The notes under the pieces were generated by a model. It did not search any database and was not told the origin of the DNA. It saw only the letters and a program-made list of their open reading frames with translations. Position numbers and translations under genes: made by a program. Shown in pieces: positions 18,122 through 27,764 of a DNA stretch of 59,475 bases (positions within the stretch are counted from its first letter, which is position 1; the number at the start of each line of letters is the position of its first letter). The DNA comes from Sphingobium sp. (GTDB taxonomy: Bacteria; Pseudomonadota; Alphaproteobacteria; Sphingomonadales; Sphingomonadaceae), in contig JAGRES010000014.1 of the NCBI GenBank assembly GCA_020446425.1, positions 1 to 59,475 on the forward strand. Reading direction: 5' to 3'.

Positions 18122-18498
18122 GCCTCATAATCCCCGGTCGCCATTGCCCGCTGTCCGCCGGATTCGATTGCGCCACGCGGGCGATATGCCTGCGCCGTAC
18201 CGGTCTGGTTGGGGATATAGTCCTTTTCCCAGATGCGCGGCGGCGGCAAATGGCTTTCCGGCGGGCCTTCGAGGCTACCGTGCAGCCAGCCATGCCATTC
18301 GGCGGGTACGCGGCTCGCGTCGTTGGGGCCGTTATAAATGACCCAGCGACGCGGATTGCCATGCACATCCTTGCCGCCTTCATAATAGATATTGCCCATA
18401 TGATCCTCGCCCACTTTCGAGCCTTTCATGGCCGAAAAGAGCGACGTGCCAATGGTGGCGCCTTCCCACCAGGTGAAGATTTTCATCAGCAATCCCAT
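18103..18498 (-). CDS. NDUFA12-type complex I accessory subunit
   Basis: A 131-residue homologue of mitochondrial NDUFA12 (B17.2), an accessory subunit of NADH:ubiquinone oxidoreductase kept in alphaproteobacteria. Marks are FTWWEGATIGTSLFSAMKGS, GNIYYEGGKDVHGNPRRWV, IYNGPNDASRVPAEWHGWLH and WEKDYIPNQTGTAQAY. The start at 18498 (MGLLMKIFTWWEG) is preferred; MKIFTWW at 18486 is an alternative. It lies apart from the nuo operon, as is usual. It overlaps DUF2155 by 19 bp. Confidence 0.93.
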   Translation of the reverse strand: MGLLMKIFTWWEGATIGTSLFSAMKGSKVGEDHMGNIYYEGGKDVHGNPRRWVIYNGPNDASRVPAEWHGWLHGSLEGPPESHLPPPRIWEKDYIPNQTGTAQAYRPRGAIESGGQRAMATGDYEAWTPDA

Positions 18499-18546
18499 GG
18501 CCCGCCGATTAAGCCCATAGCGCGCTCTTGGCAAGCGCCCATGACA

Positions 18547-19107
18547 TCAGTCAGGGCAATAATTGTCGGGCTCCGCGACCGGCTCCGGTTCAGCTTCCAG
18601 CGCGCATGCGCCCCACACAACCTCATCGCCCTCCTTGATGCCCAGCCTTTCCGCGTCACCGCCGCGCAGTTCCAGCACGGCCGCGACCGGATCCTCGGCA
18701 AAAACCGGCGTCATGTCACCCGGCTCGGCATTCGCGGCTATTCTGGCGATGCTGGTGTCCATGCGGATGAAGATCATGTCCAGTGATGTCGGCGTGTCCT
18801 TCATCCAGAAACTAGGCATGCGCGCCGGCAACATCGGGAAGAGCATGCCGTCACCGGCTTTCAGATCGGTACGGTACATCAGGCCTTTTTCCTGCTGGTC
18901 CGGCGTCAGGGCGATCTCGACCTTCAGGCGCGTATCCGCCTTGCCGCCCTGATGACGGATGACCACTGGGACGATATCGAGATGCTGGGCGTCACCTGGC
19001 GCAATATCGGAGGCTGGTGCCGCCTGGCCCGCATTGTCGCCCTCCGGCATTGCGGGCGAGCACGCCGCCAGCAAAGCGCATGCGCTCAGGTACAGATAAT
19101 GTCTCAT
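18547..19107 (-). CDS. DUF192 lipoprotein
   Basis: A 186-residue DUF192 protein. The N-terminus (YLSACALLAACSPAMPEG) has a good lipobox, LAAC, so it should be lipid-anchored. The core has the family motif LTPDQQEKGLMYRTDLKAGD followed by FPMLPARMPSFWMKDTPTSL and the ELRGGDAERLGIKEGD end. Molecular function is unknown. It directly abuts recX and is probably co-transcribed with it. Confidence 0.9.
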   Translation of the reverse strand: MRHYLYLSACALLAACSPAMPEGDNAGQAAPASDIAPGDAQHLDIVPVVIRHQGGKADTRLKVEIALTPDQQEKGLMYRTDLKAGDGMLFPMLPARMPSFWMKDTPTSLDMIFIRMDTSIARIAANAEPGDMTPVFAEDPVAAVLELRGGDAERLGIKEGDEVVWGACALEAEPEPVAEPDNYCPD

Positions 19108-19650
19108 TCATTCGCTCCGTTCAGGAAACTCTCCGGGTGCGGCATCGACCCAGGCACGCGCCACCGCAAAATCATGCCCCGCGCGCAAGAATGCCGCGAT
19201 CTGCTTCTCGCGCTGTTTGGGATCATCGCGTCCGTCATCTTCACGCGCATAGGGGCCAATGCGTTTCTTTCTGGCTAAGATATCGGCGGCGTCCCACTTC
19301 CCATGTTTCGCCTGCCGTTCCGCTTCGCTACGGTCCGTTTCAGCTACGCCATCGGCATGCAAAGCCTGCATAATGCGCCGCACACCCAGCCCGCGCCGCT
19401 CCATCGCGGCGCCTTTCATGCGCGCATAGCCAGCATCGTCGATATAGCCCAATTCTGCAAAACGCTCCGCCAAAGCATCCAGATCGGCGCTATTTTCCCC
19501 GTCCCAGCCCCTCTCGCGCAATTTGCGCTCCAGATAGCGTATCAAGCGCGCACGGGTCGTCGCAAACCGCCCGACATAGGCCAAAGCGAGCTCTCGCAGC
19601 CGTTCTTCATCAAGCGCTACCGGCTTGTTTCGGGGTCGATATCGTGCCAT
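19108..19650 (-). CDS. recX: RecX-family RecA modulator
   Basis: A 180-residue RecX-like protein built of three-helix repeats: RELALAYVGRFATTRARLIRY, LAERFAELGYIDDAGYARM and GLGVRRIMQALHADGV. RecX binds RecA filaments and limits their growth. The C-terminal repeat is less conserved and contains KQREKQIAAFLRAGHDFAVA. The ATG at 19650 (MARYRPRNK) is used. It abuts the DUF192 gene and is not beside recA, as is usual in sphingomonads. Confidence 0.88.
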   Translation of the reverse strand: MARYRPRNKPVALDEERLRELALAYVGRFATTRARLIRYLERKLRERGWDGENSADLDALAERFAELGYIDDAGYARMKGAAMERRGLGVRRIMQALHADGVAETDRSEAERQAKHGKWDAADILARKKRIGPYAREDDGRDDPKQREKQIAAFLRAGHDFAVARAWVDAAPGEFPERSE

Positions 19651-19810
19651 GCGCCATTTTTGTGCCACAGTCGCGTCTGATTTTGAACTTGTGTTATGCG
19701 CTACATGCGCCAAGCTGCGAAGGGACTGGGCCATTCAGTTGCCAGACAGAGACGAGAATATAAGGGCGGGCATACCGCACCATGGGACGCAACAACCAAA
19801 GGAAACGCCA

Positions 19811-21622
19811 TTGGCCGACAAGGAAATGACAGACATTGGGGTTCTGGCAAGGCCTGCCGCTGCGGTTCAGGCACAGGCCGGAGCGCACGCTGATGCTTCC
19901 GCGCTGACGCCGCTGCCCAATGAGGATGCGCTGCCGCGCCGCTTTTCCGATTTTGCGACACTGGGCGAAGCTCTGGATTATGCTGCCTCTGGCACTCGCG
20001 GATTTAATTTTCATGACGCGCGCGGCAATCTCGCCCGCCCCTACCCTTATAGCGAGCTGCGTGCCGATGCGATTGCATGCGCCTATCGCCTGATCGCTCA
20101 TGGCGTCCAGCCGCAGGACCGCATCGCGCTGGTCGCGGAAACCGGCGCGGAATTCGCACAGCTGTTCTTCGGCATCATCTATGCCGGTGCATGGCCGGTG
20201 CCGCTGCCGCTGCCTACCAGCTTCGGCGGCAAGGAAAGCTATATCGACCAGCTTTCGGTTCAGCTGCAAAGCTGCGACCCGAAAATCCTGTTCTTCCCGA
20301 ATGAGCTCGCCGAAATGGCGGGCGAAGCCGCACGCCTGAACAATGTCGAAGGGCTCGATTTTGACGGTTTCCTCGCGCGCGAAGCCGCCCCCTGCCGCAT
20401 TCCGGAGGCCAGCACGAACGACATCGCCTATCTGCAATATAGCAGCGGCTCGACCCGCTTTCCACACGGCGTCATCATTACGCACAAGGCGTTGCTGTCC
20501 AACCTCTCCGCGCACAGCCATGGTATGGAATTGCAGGACAGCGACCGCTGCATCAGCTGGCTGCCCTGGTATCATGACATGGGCCTTGTCGGCTGCTTCC
20601 TCTCACCGGTCGCCAATCAGGTGACGGTGGATTATCTCAAGACCGAGGATTTCGCCCGCCGCCCACTCGCCTGGCTGGATATGATCAGCCGCAACAAGGG
20701 CACCTCGATCAGCTATTCGCCGACCTTCGGCTATGACATCTGCGCGCGCCGCATGTCGAGCCAGACCAAGGCGTCGGACCGGTTCGACCTGTCCCGCTGG
20801 CGTCTGGCGGGTAATGGCGCGGACATGATCCGCCCCGACGTGATGCAGAGCTTCGTCGATGCCTTTGCCGAGGCCGGTTTCAGCCCCAACGCCTTCCTGC
20901 CCAGCTACGGGCTGGCGGAATCGACGCTGGCGGTCACCATCATGCCGCCGGGCGAAGGCATCCATGTGCAACTGGTCGAGGAAACCGACCTTTCCGGCGG
21001 GGACGCCACCGAAGGTCGCCCGCAGCGCTATCGCGCGATCGTCAATTGCGGAAAGCCGGTCAAGGACATGATCGTCGAGATCCGCGACGAGGATGGCGGC
21101 ATCTTGAACGAAGGCCAGATCGGCAAGGTCTGGACCACTGGCCCGTCGCTGATGGAGGGCTATTTTCGCGACCAGGACGCCACCGACGCCTGCATGACCG
21201 ACGGCTGGCTGGATACTGGCGACATGGGCTATATGTCCGATGGGTATCTCTACATCGTCGGCCGTGCCAAGGACATGATCATCATCAACGGCAAGAACCA
21301 CTGGCCGCAGGATATCGAATGGGCGGTGGAGCAGCTTCCCGGCTTCAAGCAGGGCGACATCGCCGCTTTTTCGATCACTACACCGGGCGGCGAAGAAGCA
21401 CCCGCCGTACTCGTGCATTGCCGCACATCGGATGTGGAAGAACGCACCAAGCTGCGCGACCAGATCCGCGACCGCGTGCGCGCGATTACCGGCATGAACT
21501 GCGTCGTTGAGCTGGTGCCGCCGCGCACCCTGCCCCGCACGTCATCGGGCAAGCTCAGCCGCTCCAAGGCGCGCAAGCTCTATCTGGAAGGCGAGATCGT
21601 TCCCTACGACATTGCGGCGTAA
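19811..21622 (+). CDS. Fatty-acyl-AMP ligase-like adenylate-forming enzyme
   Basis: An approximately 603-residue ANL-superfamily enzyme. The adenylate motif is IAYLQYSSGSTRFPHGVIIT, with Arg in place of the usual Gly. Further marks are SWLPWYHDMGLVG, SYGLAESTLAVT, WLDTGDMGYMSDGYLYIVG and the catalytic-lysine region PRTSSGKLSRSKARKLYLEG. The His-Asp-Met-Gly motif is typical of fatty-acyl-AMP ligases, which load lipid- or polyketide-building carrier proteins. A TTG at 19811 has an AAAGGA site seven bases upstream and is taken as the start; the ATG at 19826 has poor spacing. No carrier protein or PKS is adjacent. Confidence 0.88.
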   Translation: MADKEMTDIGVLARPAAAVQAQAGAHADASALTPLPNEDALPRRFSDFATLGEALDYAASGTRGFNFHDARGNLARPYPYSELRADAIACAYRLIAHGVQPQDRIALVAETGAEFAQLFFGIIYAGAWPVPLPLPTSFGGKESYIDQLSVQLQSCDPKILFFPNELAEMAGEAARLNNVEGLDFDGFLAREAAPCRIPEASTNDIAYLQYSSGSTRFPHGVIITHKALLSNLSAHSHGMELQDSDRCISWLPWYHDMGLVGCFLSPVANQVTVDYLKTEDFARRPLAWLDMISRNKGTSISYSPTFGYDICARRMSSQTKASDRFDLSRWRLAGNGADMIRPDVMQSFVDAFAEAGFSPNAFLPSYGLAESTLAVTIMPPGEGIHVQLVEETDLSGGDATEGRPQRYRAIVNCGKPVKDMIVEIRDEDGGILNEGQIGKVWTTGPSLMEGYFRDQDATDACMTDGWLDTGDMGYMSDGYLYIVGRAKDMIIINGKNHWPQDIEWAVEQLPGFKQGDIAAFSITTPGGEEAPAVLVHCRTSDVEERTKLRDQIRDRVRAITGMNCVVELVPPRTLPRTSSGKLSRSKARKLYLEGEIVPYDIAA

Positions 21623-21639
21623 ATTGGACAGTACGACAG

Positions 21640-22692
21640 TCATGCTCCGCCGATCAGGCGGGGCATGATCAGATCGAGCGACCCGAGCCCGAATAGTAAC
21701 CGTCCTGCCGCCATAGATGCGAGCAGGAACAATATCAGTGCCCAGAGCATCAATATGCTCCCCGTCAGTCGCCAGCTTCGGGGCGGCAACCCCTGCACCA
21801 GAAACGTCACTATACCCGCGACATTGACGCAAACGAGGTTGATCAGGAACAGGAATAGCGCGTTCGCGCCGGCCACTGGGTAACCCGATCCAATGTAAAT
21901 ACCAGCCGCTGCAAGCGGAGGAACCAGGGCCACCGCGATCATGACGCCAACAAGCGAGAGCGACGCGCCGCGACTGAACGCCAGCACACCTGCCGCGCCG
22001 CAAGCCAGCGCCAGCATGATATCGGCAGGTTGCACAAGCGTGCGGTTCCTGAGCTCCGGCACCAGAGGGTCGATGGACATGCTGACACCCAGAAGCAGGC
22101 CAGCGATTATGGCGAACAGGCACCCGATAGCCAGCGTTGCCGCCGCCTGCCTGCCAAGCGTGATATTGCCCACGGTTGCAGCCAGCGCGAGGCCCATGGT
22201 TGGGCCAAGTAATGGCGCAATGATCATCGCGCCGATTACCACTGCCGTCTGGCCGCTGCGCATACCAAGCCCGGCAATGATCGCGGAAAGCGTGACGGTC
22301 AGAAGATAGGTCGGTTTGACATGAAGGCTTTCCTCGATGTCGTCATAAATCTCATCGGTACTGAGCCGGTCGCGGCTGAAAAACCGTTCGAGCGCTGTAG
22401 GAGGCGTGATATCACCTGAACGGGGCAATTCCGTTTCAGCAGTTTCTTCCATGGGTGGAATAACCGCTTCCAATTGAAAGATAACGGCTGTGAATGTCGG
22501 AACGGACGAGAATGCCTTGTCCAGCTCACCGATCAGGCGCTCGGTGTAACGCTGCTGGACAATACAACTATATTTTTCCTGGCCGCCGGGCACCGTTTCC
22601 CGCCAGAAACGCCGCGTATGTTTCGGCAATATCTGCTCAAGCCGTTCAATATCAGTATCAGGCAGATAAATCTCGACTAGCCGGGCGGACAT
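21640..22692 (-). CDS. DUF389 membrane protein
   Basis: A 350-residue DUF389 (TIGR00341-type) protein. The first about 100 residues are soluble (VEIYLPDTDIERLEQILPKH). They are followed by about seven membrane segments carrying the family stretches SAIIAGLGMRSGQTAVVIGA, MIIAPLLGPTMGLALA and VGVMIAVALVPPLAAAGIYI. Function is unknown. The internal GAMIIAPLLGP motif looks transporter-like. It converges on the acyl-AMP ligase gene with 17 bp between stops. Confidence 0.9.
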   Translation of the reverse strand: MSARLVEIYLPDTDIERLEQILPKHTRRFWRETVPGGQEKYSCIVQQRYTERLIGELDKAFSSVPTFTAVIFQLEAVIPPMEETAETELPRSGDITPPTALERFFSRDRLSTDEIYDDIEESLHVKPTYLLTVTLSAIIAGLGMRSGQTAVVIGAMIIAPLLGPTMGLALAATVGNITLGRQAAATLAIGCLFAIIAGLLLGVSMSIDPLVPELRNRTLVQPADIMLALACGAAGVLAFSRGASLSLVGVMIAVALVPPLAAAGIYIGSGYPVAGANALFLFLINLVCVNVAGIVTFLVQGLPPRSWRLTGSILMLWALILFLLASMAAGRLLFGLGSLDLIMPRLIGGA

Positions 22693-22755
22693 CGAACCTC
22701 ATCCAGTTCCAATAGGCCAATGACTATAGTCTCAATATCATATTACGCCCATGGC

Positions 22756-23091
22756 TTATTGTACCGCCAGAACGATCAGGTCCTCTTCCTGCGGCACAGC
22801 CGGTTCATAGGAGGGAAGCGGATCGAAGCTGTCGTCCGTCAACTCGGTCATATTGAGACCGGAGAGCTTGAAATGCCCCAGACGCATTTCCTCCAGCGAC
22901 CGCCAGTTCTTGTTCAGGTTCAGTGCGCTGACGAACAATTCGCCGCGGCGCTCGAACATCAGATGCGGGGCCAGCCGCATTTCCCCACCATTATAGCGCG
23001 CGGTCACAATCCGTTGCCGCGCAATGGCTTCCATCAGTTTCAGTCTTCTTTCAGGCATATACCGGAAATCGCTATATCTATCATGTTCCAT
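22756..23091 (-). CDS. Small conserved protein, WYL-like fold possible
   Basis: A 111-residue protein I recognise only as a sphingomonad conserved hypothetical. The central part, ARYNGGEMRLAPHLMFERRG followed by ELFVSALNLNKNWRS, resembles the core of a WYL domain (a nucleotide- or ligand-sensing beta fold) without an attached DNA-binding domain. The C-terminus is acidic (MTELTDDSFDPLPSYEPA). It stands alone between DUF389 and bpt. No function is assigned. Confidence 0.6.
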   Translation of the reverse strand: MEHDRYSDFRYMPERRLKLMEAIARQRIVTARYNGGEMRLAPHLMFERRGELFVSALNLNKNWRSLEEMRLGHFKLSGLNMTELTDDSFDPLPSYEPAVPQEEDLIVLAVQ

Positions 23092-23205
23092 TCACTGCGC
23101 GAAATTCGACACAGATTGTGCAGCGCAGCATAGTTGCAGTCCATCGCCTGTCAACCAGACTCATGCATGGTGCGGAGTTCTTGCGCCCAGCCGTTTCAAC
23201 AGGAA

Positions 23206-24051
23206 TTATTTGCGGAACAGTTCCGCCAGTTCGCGCGGCTGTACAGAGGCAGGGCGGCTATCGACATGAGGCGCAGCGCCGCTCGCGCGGTTTGCAGTAT
23301 CAGCGTCGCGACCGTCAAAACGCGTCCATCCGCCCGCACCCAGCCGCTCGAGCGGCTGGTATTTGACCTTGTACTGCATGCGCTCCGACCCTTCGACCCA
23401 ATAGCCGAGATAGACATAGGGCAGGCCTGATTTACGGGCGCGCATGATGTGGTCGAGGATGATATAATTGCCCATGCCGGAGCGCTTCGCGCTGTCGGGC
23501 TCGAAGAAGCTGTAGATCATCGACAGGCCGTCACCCTGCTTGTCGGTCAGGCAGGCACCAACCAGGTCGCCGGGCGTTCCGTCCGTGGTCGGTTCGCGAT
23601 ATTCGATGATATAACTGTCGACGGGCGAATGCTCGACCATATCGGCATAGTCCAGCTCGTCCATCTCGGTCATGCCACCGCCCGGATGCCGCGCATGAAG
23701 ATAGCGTTGCAGCAACCCATATTGCTCATCGGTCGACCAGGGCTTGCACACGCTGACCACCAGATCGCTGTTGCGGCGCATCAGCTTGCGCTGCGACGCG
23801 TTCGGTTTGAACTCTCCCGCAACGACGCGCACGGAAACGCAGGCCGAACAATCCGAGCAGCTCGGGCGATAGGCCACATTCTGCGAGCGGCGAAAGCCGA
23901 TTCGGCCAAGCGCATCGTTCAGCTCACCGGCATTGGTGCCGGAAAGCTCCGTGAATACCTTCCGCTCACTCTTGCCCGGCAGATACGGGCAAGGGCTTGG
24001 GCTGGTCACGAAAAACCGGGGAAAACGGAACGGCGCGGTCAACTCGAACAA
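23206..24051 (-). CDS. bpt: Aspartate/glutamate leucyltransferase (bacterial Ate homologue)
   Basis: A 281-residue Bpt. It transfers Leu from Leu-tRNA onto N-terminal Asp or Glu, feeding the ClpS N-degron pathway. The N-terminal domain has the cysteine motifs [14 protein letters not shown] and [12 protein letters not shown]. The C-terminal GNAT-like domain has [20 protein letters not shown] and [19 protein letters not shown]. The start is a TTG ([10 protein letters not shown]) preceded by AGAGAGG. The gene lies about 6 kb from aat, the other transferase of the same pathway. Confidence 0.93.
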   Translation of the reverse strand: MFELTAPFRFPRFFVTSPSPCPYLPGKSERKVFTELSGTNAGELNDALGRIGFRRSQNVAYRPSCSDCSACVSVRVVAGEFKPNASQRKLMRRNSDLVVSVCKPWSTDEQYGLLQRYLHARHPGGGMTEMDELDYADMVEHSPVDSYIIEYREPTTDGTPGDLVGACLTDKQGDGLSMIYSFFEPDSAKRSGMGNYIILDHIMRARKSGLPYVYLGYWVEGSERMQYKVKYQPLERLGAGGWTRFDGRDADTANRASGAAPHVDSRPASVQPRELAELFRK

Positions 24052-24181
24052 ACCTCTCTAATCATCGACAACGCATGCAGCACAATGCAAATCACATCAC
24101 TGTTATGCCGAGCATCCCTCGCCATTAAAAGGGGATTTACCACAAAAAGATTTACGGGGCGTTTTCAACCGCTTCCGTGCA

Positions 24182-25438
24182 TCATTCCAGTTCGATACGC
24201 GTAACCGGATAACCCGCCTCGCGCAATGCGGCGATCAGCCTGTCGAGATGCGCCGCGTCGCGCGTTTCGCACTCTACGTCGAGCGACAACCCTTTTGCTG
24301 GCAAATTGGTAAAAATCCGCTGGTGCGACAGTTCCAATATATTGGCTGCCTGGTCGTTGAAGATTCGCGATACGTTATAGAGCATGCCCGGCCTGTCTTG
24401 CAGCTGGATACGCAAGCGCGCCAGACGACCGGAACGGGCGAGATCGCGTAGCAACACGTTGGCGAGCAGGCGCGTGTCCATATTGCCGCCGGTAAGCACC
24501 AGGCCGATCTTGCGCCCGGCGAAACGATCCTTGTGCGCCAGCAGCGCCGCAAGACCCGCAGCACCCGCACCCTCGACCACGGTCTTTTCGATCTGTACCA
24601 TCAGGCTGACCGCGCGCTCCAGATCACGCTCACTGACCAGCAGGACATCGTCGACCAGCGCCTCGACCAGCTGGCGCGTCATCTGGCCCGGTTCCTTGAC
24701 GGCAATGCCTTCAGCCAGCGTATCTCCATCGCAGCTGACGTCGACATGCTTCACATATCCGTACATGGACGGATACAGCTCGGCCTGCACGCCAATCAGG
24801 CTGATATCCGGGTTGATCCCGCGCGCGGCAATTCCCATGCCCGAAAGCAGGCCGCCGCCGCCGATAGGCACAACCAACGTATCAAGACCGGGGACATCCT
24901 CCAGCATTTCGAGCGCGACGGTGCCCTGCCCCGCAATGATATCGGGTTCATCGAACGGATGCACGAAGGTCAGTCCCTGCTCCGCTTCCAGCTCGCGCGC
25001 ATGATTATAGGCTTCTTCGAACTTTTCGCCATGCAGCACCACGGTCGCGCCATGGCCCTCGGTCTGCATCACCTTGATCATCGGCGTGGGCTTGGGCATC
25101 ACGATGGTGACAGGAACGCCAAGACGCGCGCCATGATAGGCAAGGCCCTGCGCATGGTTGCCTGCTGACGCGGCGATCACGCCGCGCGAACGTGCTTCCT
25201 CGCTGAGCGACAGCAAGCGATTGAGCGCACCGCGCTCCTTATAGGCTGCCGTAAACTGCAGGTTCTCGAACTTCAGCCAAACCTCTGCGCCAATGATCGC
25301 GGACAGAGTCTGGCTGCGCAGTGTCGGCGTACGAACGATCGCACCGCTAATTCGCGCATGGGCCGCACGCACATCGGCAATCGACACGGGCATCGCTGCC
25401 GGCGTGTCAACTTTGCGAAGGCTGGTCCCATGGTCCAT
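24182..25438 (-). CDS. ilvA: Threonine ammonia-lyase with C-terminal ACT domain
   Basis: A PLP enzyme of about 418 residues. The Schiff-base lysine is in FTAAYKERGALNRLL. The other marks are SAGNHAQGLAYHGARLGVPV and the phosphate-binding loop PIGGGGLLSGMGIA. The last about 85 residues form one ACT domain (LQDRPGMLYNVSRIFNDQAA), as in the single-ACT threonine dehydratase class. It makes 2-oxobutanoate from threonine. The start at 25438 (MDHGTSLRKVD) has AGGA upstream; 25393 is possible. It is divergent from the dehydrogenase gene. Confidence 0.9.
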   Translation of the reverse strand: MDHGTSLRKVDTPAAMPVSIADVRAAHARISGAIVRTPTLRSQTLSAIIGAEVWLKFENLQFTAAYKERGALNRLLSLSEEARSRGVIAASAGNHAQGLAYHGARLGVPVTIVMPKPTPMIKVMQTEGHGATVVLHGEKFEEAYNHARELEAEQGLTFVHPFDEPDIIAGQGTVALEMLEDVPGLDTLVVPIGGGGLLSGMGIAARGINPDISLIGVQAELYPSMYGYVKHVDVSCDGDTLAEGIAVKEPGQMTRQLVEALVDDVLLVSERDLERAVSLMVQIEKTVVEGAGAAGLAALLAHKDRFAGRKIGLVLTGGNMDTRLLANVLLRDLARSGRLARLRIQLQDRPGMLYNVSRIFNDQAANILELSHQRIFTNLPAKGLSLDVECETRDAAHLDRLIAALREAGYPVTRIELE

Positions 25439-25527
25439 TGGTTCAATCGTCCTTTCTCTCATATCAAGTGCCGTTTTGGGCAAAACACGCCCTATGCGCA
25501 CTGGCGAAGAATGTCTATGGACGAGAT

Positions 25528-26397
25528 ATGGCAAAGATAGCGTTTATAGGGCTTGGCGTTATGGGCGGGCCGATGGCCGGGCACCTCGTCAATGCCGGTC
25601 ACACCCTCACCGTATTCAATCGCACCATGTCGAAGGCGAGCGCCTGGGCTGATAAATATGGTGGCGAAGTTGCCGTCACCCCTGCTCAGGCAGCGCAGGA
25701 GGCCGACGTGGTCATCACCTGCGTCGGCAATGACGACGACCTCTCCTCGGTCACCTTGGGTAGTGACGGCGCGTTCCGCACCATGGCCGAGGGCACATTG
25801 TTCATCGACCATACCACGGTTTCGGCGCGTATCGCCCGCCAGCTCTCTGTCGAGGGCGAAAGCCGCCGCATCCATTGCGTCGACGCGCCGGTATCGGGTG
25901 GGCAGGTTGGCGCGGAAAATGGCGCACTGTCGATCATGTGCGGCGGCACGCAACCCGCATTTGACGCGGCGCGGCTGGTGATGGACTGCTATGCATCGCG
26001 CATTATTCATGTTGGCGCACCGGGTGCGGGGCAGACCACCAAGATGGTCAACCAGATTTGCATTGCAGGCGTACTTCAGGGCTTGTCGGAAGCCGTGCGT
26101 TTCGCGCAGGCCGCTGACCTTGATCTCGACAAGGTGTTCGAGGCGGTATCGGGCGGCGCAGCGCAAAGCTGGCAGATGAACAATCGCTGGGCGACCATGG
26201 CGAAGGATGAATTCGATTTCGGTTTCGCTATAGACTGGATGCGCAAGGATCTGGGCCTCGCGCTCGAAGAGGCGCGTTCCAACGGCGCTACGCTTCCTGT
26301 CACAGCTTTGGTCGATCAGTTCTACGCCGATGTGCAGGCCATGGGCGGCAACCGGCAGGACACCAGCGCGCTGGTGCGGAGGATCACCCGCAAGTGA
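25528..26397 (+). CDS. 3-hydroxyisobutyrate dehydrogenase-family oxidoreductase
   Basis: A 289-residue beta-hydroxyacid dehydrogenase. The NAD(P)-binding start is MAKIAFIGLGVMGGPMAGHL. The substrate loop is CVDAPVSGGQVGAENGALS, the catalytic lysine is in GAGQTTKMVNQICIAG, and the C-terminus has the WMRKDLGLALEEARSNG helix. Substrate could be 3-hydroxyisobutyrate, tartronate semialdehyde or a related acid. The amidohydrolase gene starts within its stop codon (GTGA overlap), so the two form one operon. Confidence 0.9.
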   Translation: MAKIAFIGLGVMGGPMAGHLVNAGHTLTVFNRTMSKASAWADKYGGEVAVTPAQAAQEADVVITCVGNDDDLSSVTLGSDGAFRTMAEGTLFIDHTTVSARIARQLSVEGESRRIHCVDAPVSGGQVGAENGALSIMCGGTQPAFDAARLVMDCYASRIIHVGAPGAGQTTKMVNQICIAGVLQGLSEAVRFAQAADLDLDKVFEAVSGGAAQSWQMNNRWATMAKDEFDFGFAIDWMRKDLGLALEEARSNGATLPVTALVDQFYADVQAMGGNRQDTSALVRRITRK

Positions 26398-27764
26398 ATT
26401 TCCCGCTTTTTCCGCGGAGCGGAGCGATGGCGCTCGGCTGGGTGATGGCGTTTATGCTGCTCGCGCCTTCAGCCGATGCCCGCAAGAAGCGCGAGGAGCT
26501 ACCTCCCGCCACGACCGGCCTGATCGACAATGTCAATGGCATCGCCATCGGCAAGGATGGCTTTATCGAGCGCTTCACCGGGCTACTGATCGACAAGGAC
26601 GGGCGCGTCGAACGCCGCCTGTCCCGCGACGACAAGCGTCCAGAGAGACTTTCCTATCGCCACGATGCACAGGGCAAGACGCTGATTCCGTCCTTTATCG
26701 AAGGGCATAACCATGTAATCGACACCGGCATCGCGCTGATGACACTGGACCTGTCGGAAAGCCGCTCGCTTGCCGAGGCGCAGGCAAAAATCGCCGCCTA
26801 TGCGCAGGCCAATCCAGGCCGCAGATGGATATTGGGCCGCGGCTGGGACGCTGCGCGCTGGGGTACGCCGGATCGCATGCCCACGCCCGCCGATCTCGAC
26901 GCCGCCGTGGCCGACACGCCCGCATGGCTGCTGAGCAGCGATGGCAAGACGGGCTGGGCCAACAGTGCGACCCTGCGCCTCGCGAAAATGAAAGCCACCG
27001 CCACGCTTTCCGGTACGGCGAAAGAGCAGATGGAGCGCGTGGTCCCCGCCCCTGCGCCCAAGGATCGCGACATCGCTCTCGACAAGGCGCAGCGTTTCTA
27101 TATCGAGCGCGGCATCAGCACCGTCACCGACATGGGAACGGACATTCTCGACTGGCAGGCGTTTCGCCGCGCGGGCGACCGAGGCGCGCTACGTGTCCGC
27201 ATTATCGGTTACGCTGATAGTATCGACGATATGATCACCATTGCCGGTTCGGCGCCCTCGCCCTGGCTCTATGATGACCGTCTGCGCCTTGTCGGCGTGC
27301 ACCTGCCGGTGGAAAGCGGTTCGGACGCGACGCGCCTGCGCAATCAGGCAAGCCGTGCCGCCATGGACGGGTTTCAGGTCGCGCTGACGCCCGATAGCGA
27401 GCCTGCTATACAGGAAGCCACCGATGTGATCCGGGAAGTGTCGGAGAGCTATGCCGGAGACAGGCGCTGGCGAAACGAAAGCACCAATGCGCCGCTTCCC
27501 TCGTTCGCGCGAATGGCGACATTCGCCAGACGCGAACAGGACATAACCAACGCTCTGGCCAATATGACGAGCCACCCCGCCCAGAAAGCTTTTGCCGAAA
27601 CGCGCATCGGTTCACTCTCCCCCAAACAGCGCGCGGATTTCCTGATAATCGACCGGGATATCAGCGCAATACCACCCGCTCTTATTGCCGAGACGCAGAT
27701 ATTGGAGCACTGGATCGGCGGCAAACGCGCATGGGTAAAGGGCGAAACTAGCGGGTCTGAATAA
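26394..27764 (+). CDS. Exported YtcJ-like amidohydrolase lacking C-terminal metal ligands
   Basis: A 456-residue protein with a signal peptide (GWVMAFMLLAPSADARKK), related to the YtcJ/NfdA amidohydrolase family, whose members are usually near 550 residues. The N-terminal metal site is present as EGHNHV, and LGRGWDAARWG and the terminal SPKQRADFLIIDRDI also fit. Where relatives have an HAIGD motif this protein reads DGFQVALTPDSEPAIQEA, with no His. After GDRRWRNE the expected HA(Q) strand and the metal Asp region are missing: the text runs straight to the C-terminal LSPKQRADF part. It is probably catalytically dead or altered. It starts in the stop codon of the upstream dehydrogenase. Confidence 0.8.
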   Translation: MNFPLFPRSGAMALGWVMAFMLLAPSADARKKREELPPATTGLIDNVNGIAIGKDGFIERFTGLLIDKDGRVERRLSRDDKRPERLSYRHDAQGKTLIPSFIEGHNHVIDTGIALMTLDLSESRSLAEAQAKIAAYAQANPGRRWILGRGWDAARWGTPDRMPTPADLDAAVADTPAWLLSSDGKTGWANSATLRLAKMKATATLSGTAKEQMERVVPAPAPKDRDIALDKAQRFYIERGISTVTDMGTDILDWQAFRRAGDRGALRVRIIGYADSIDDMITIAGSAPSPWLYDDRLRLVGVHLPVESGSDATRLRNQASRAAMDGFQVALTPDSEPAIQEATDVIREVSESYAGDRRWRNESTNAPLPSFARMATFARREQDITNALANMTSHPAQKAFAETRIGSLSPKQRADFLIIDRDISAIPPALIAETQILEHWIGGKRAWVKGETSGSE

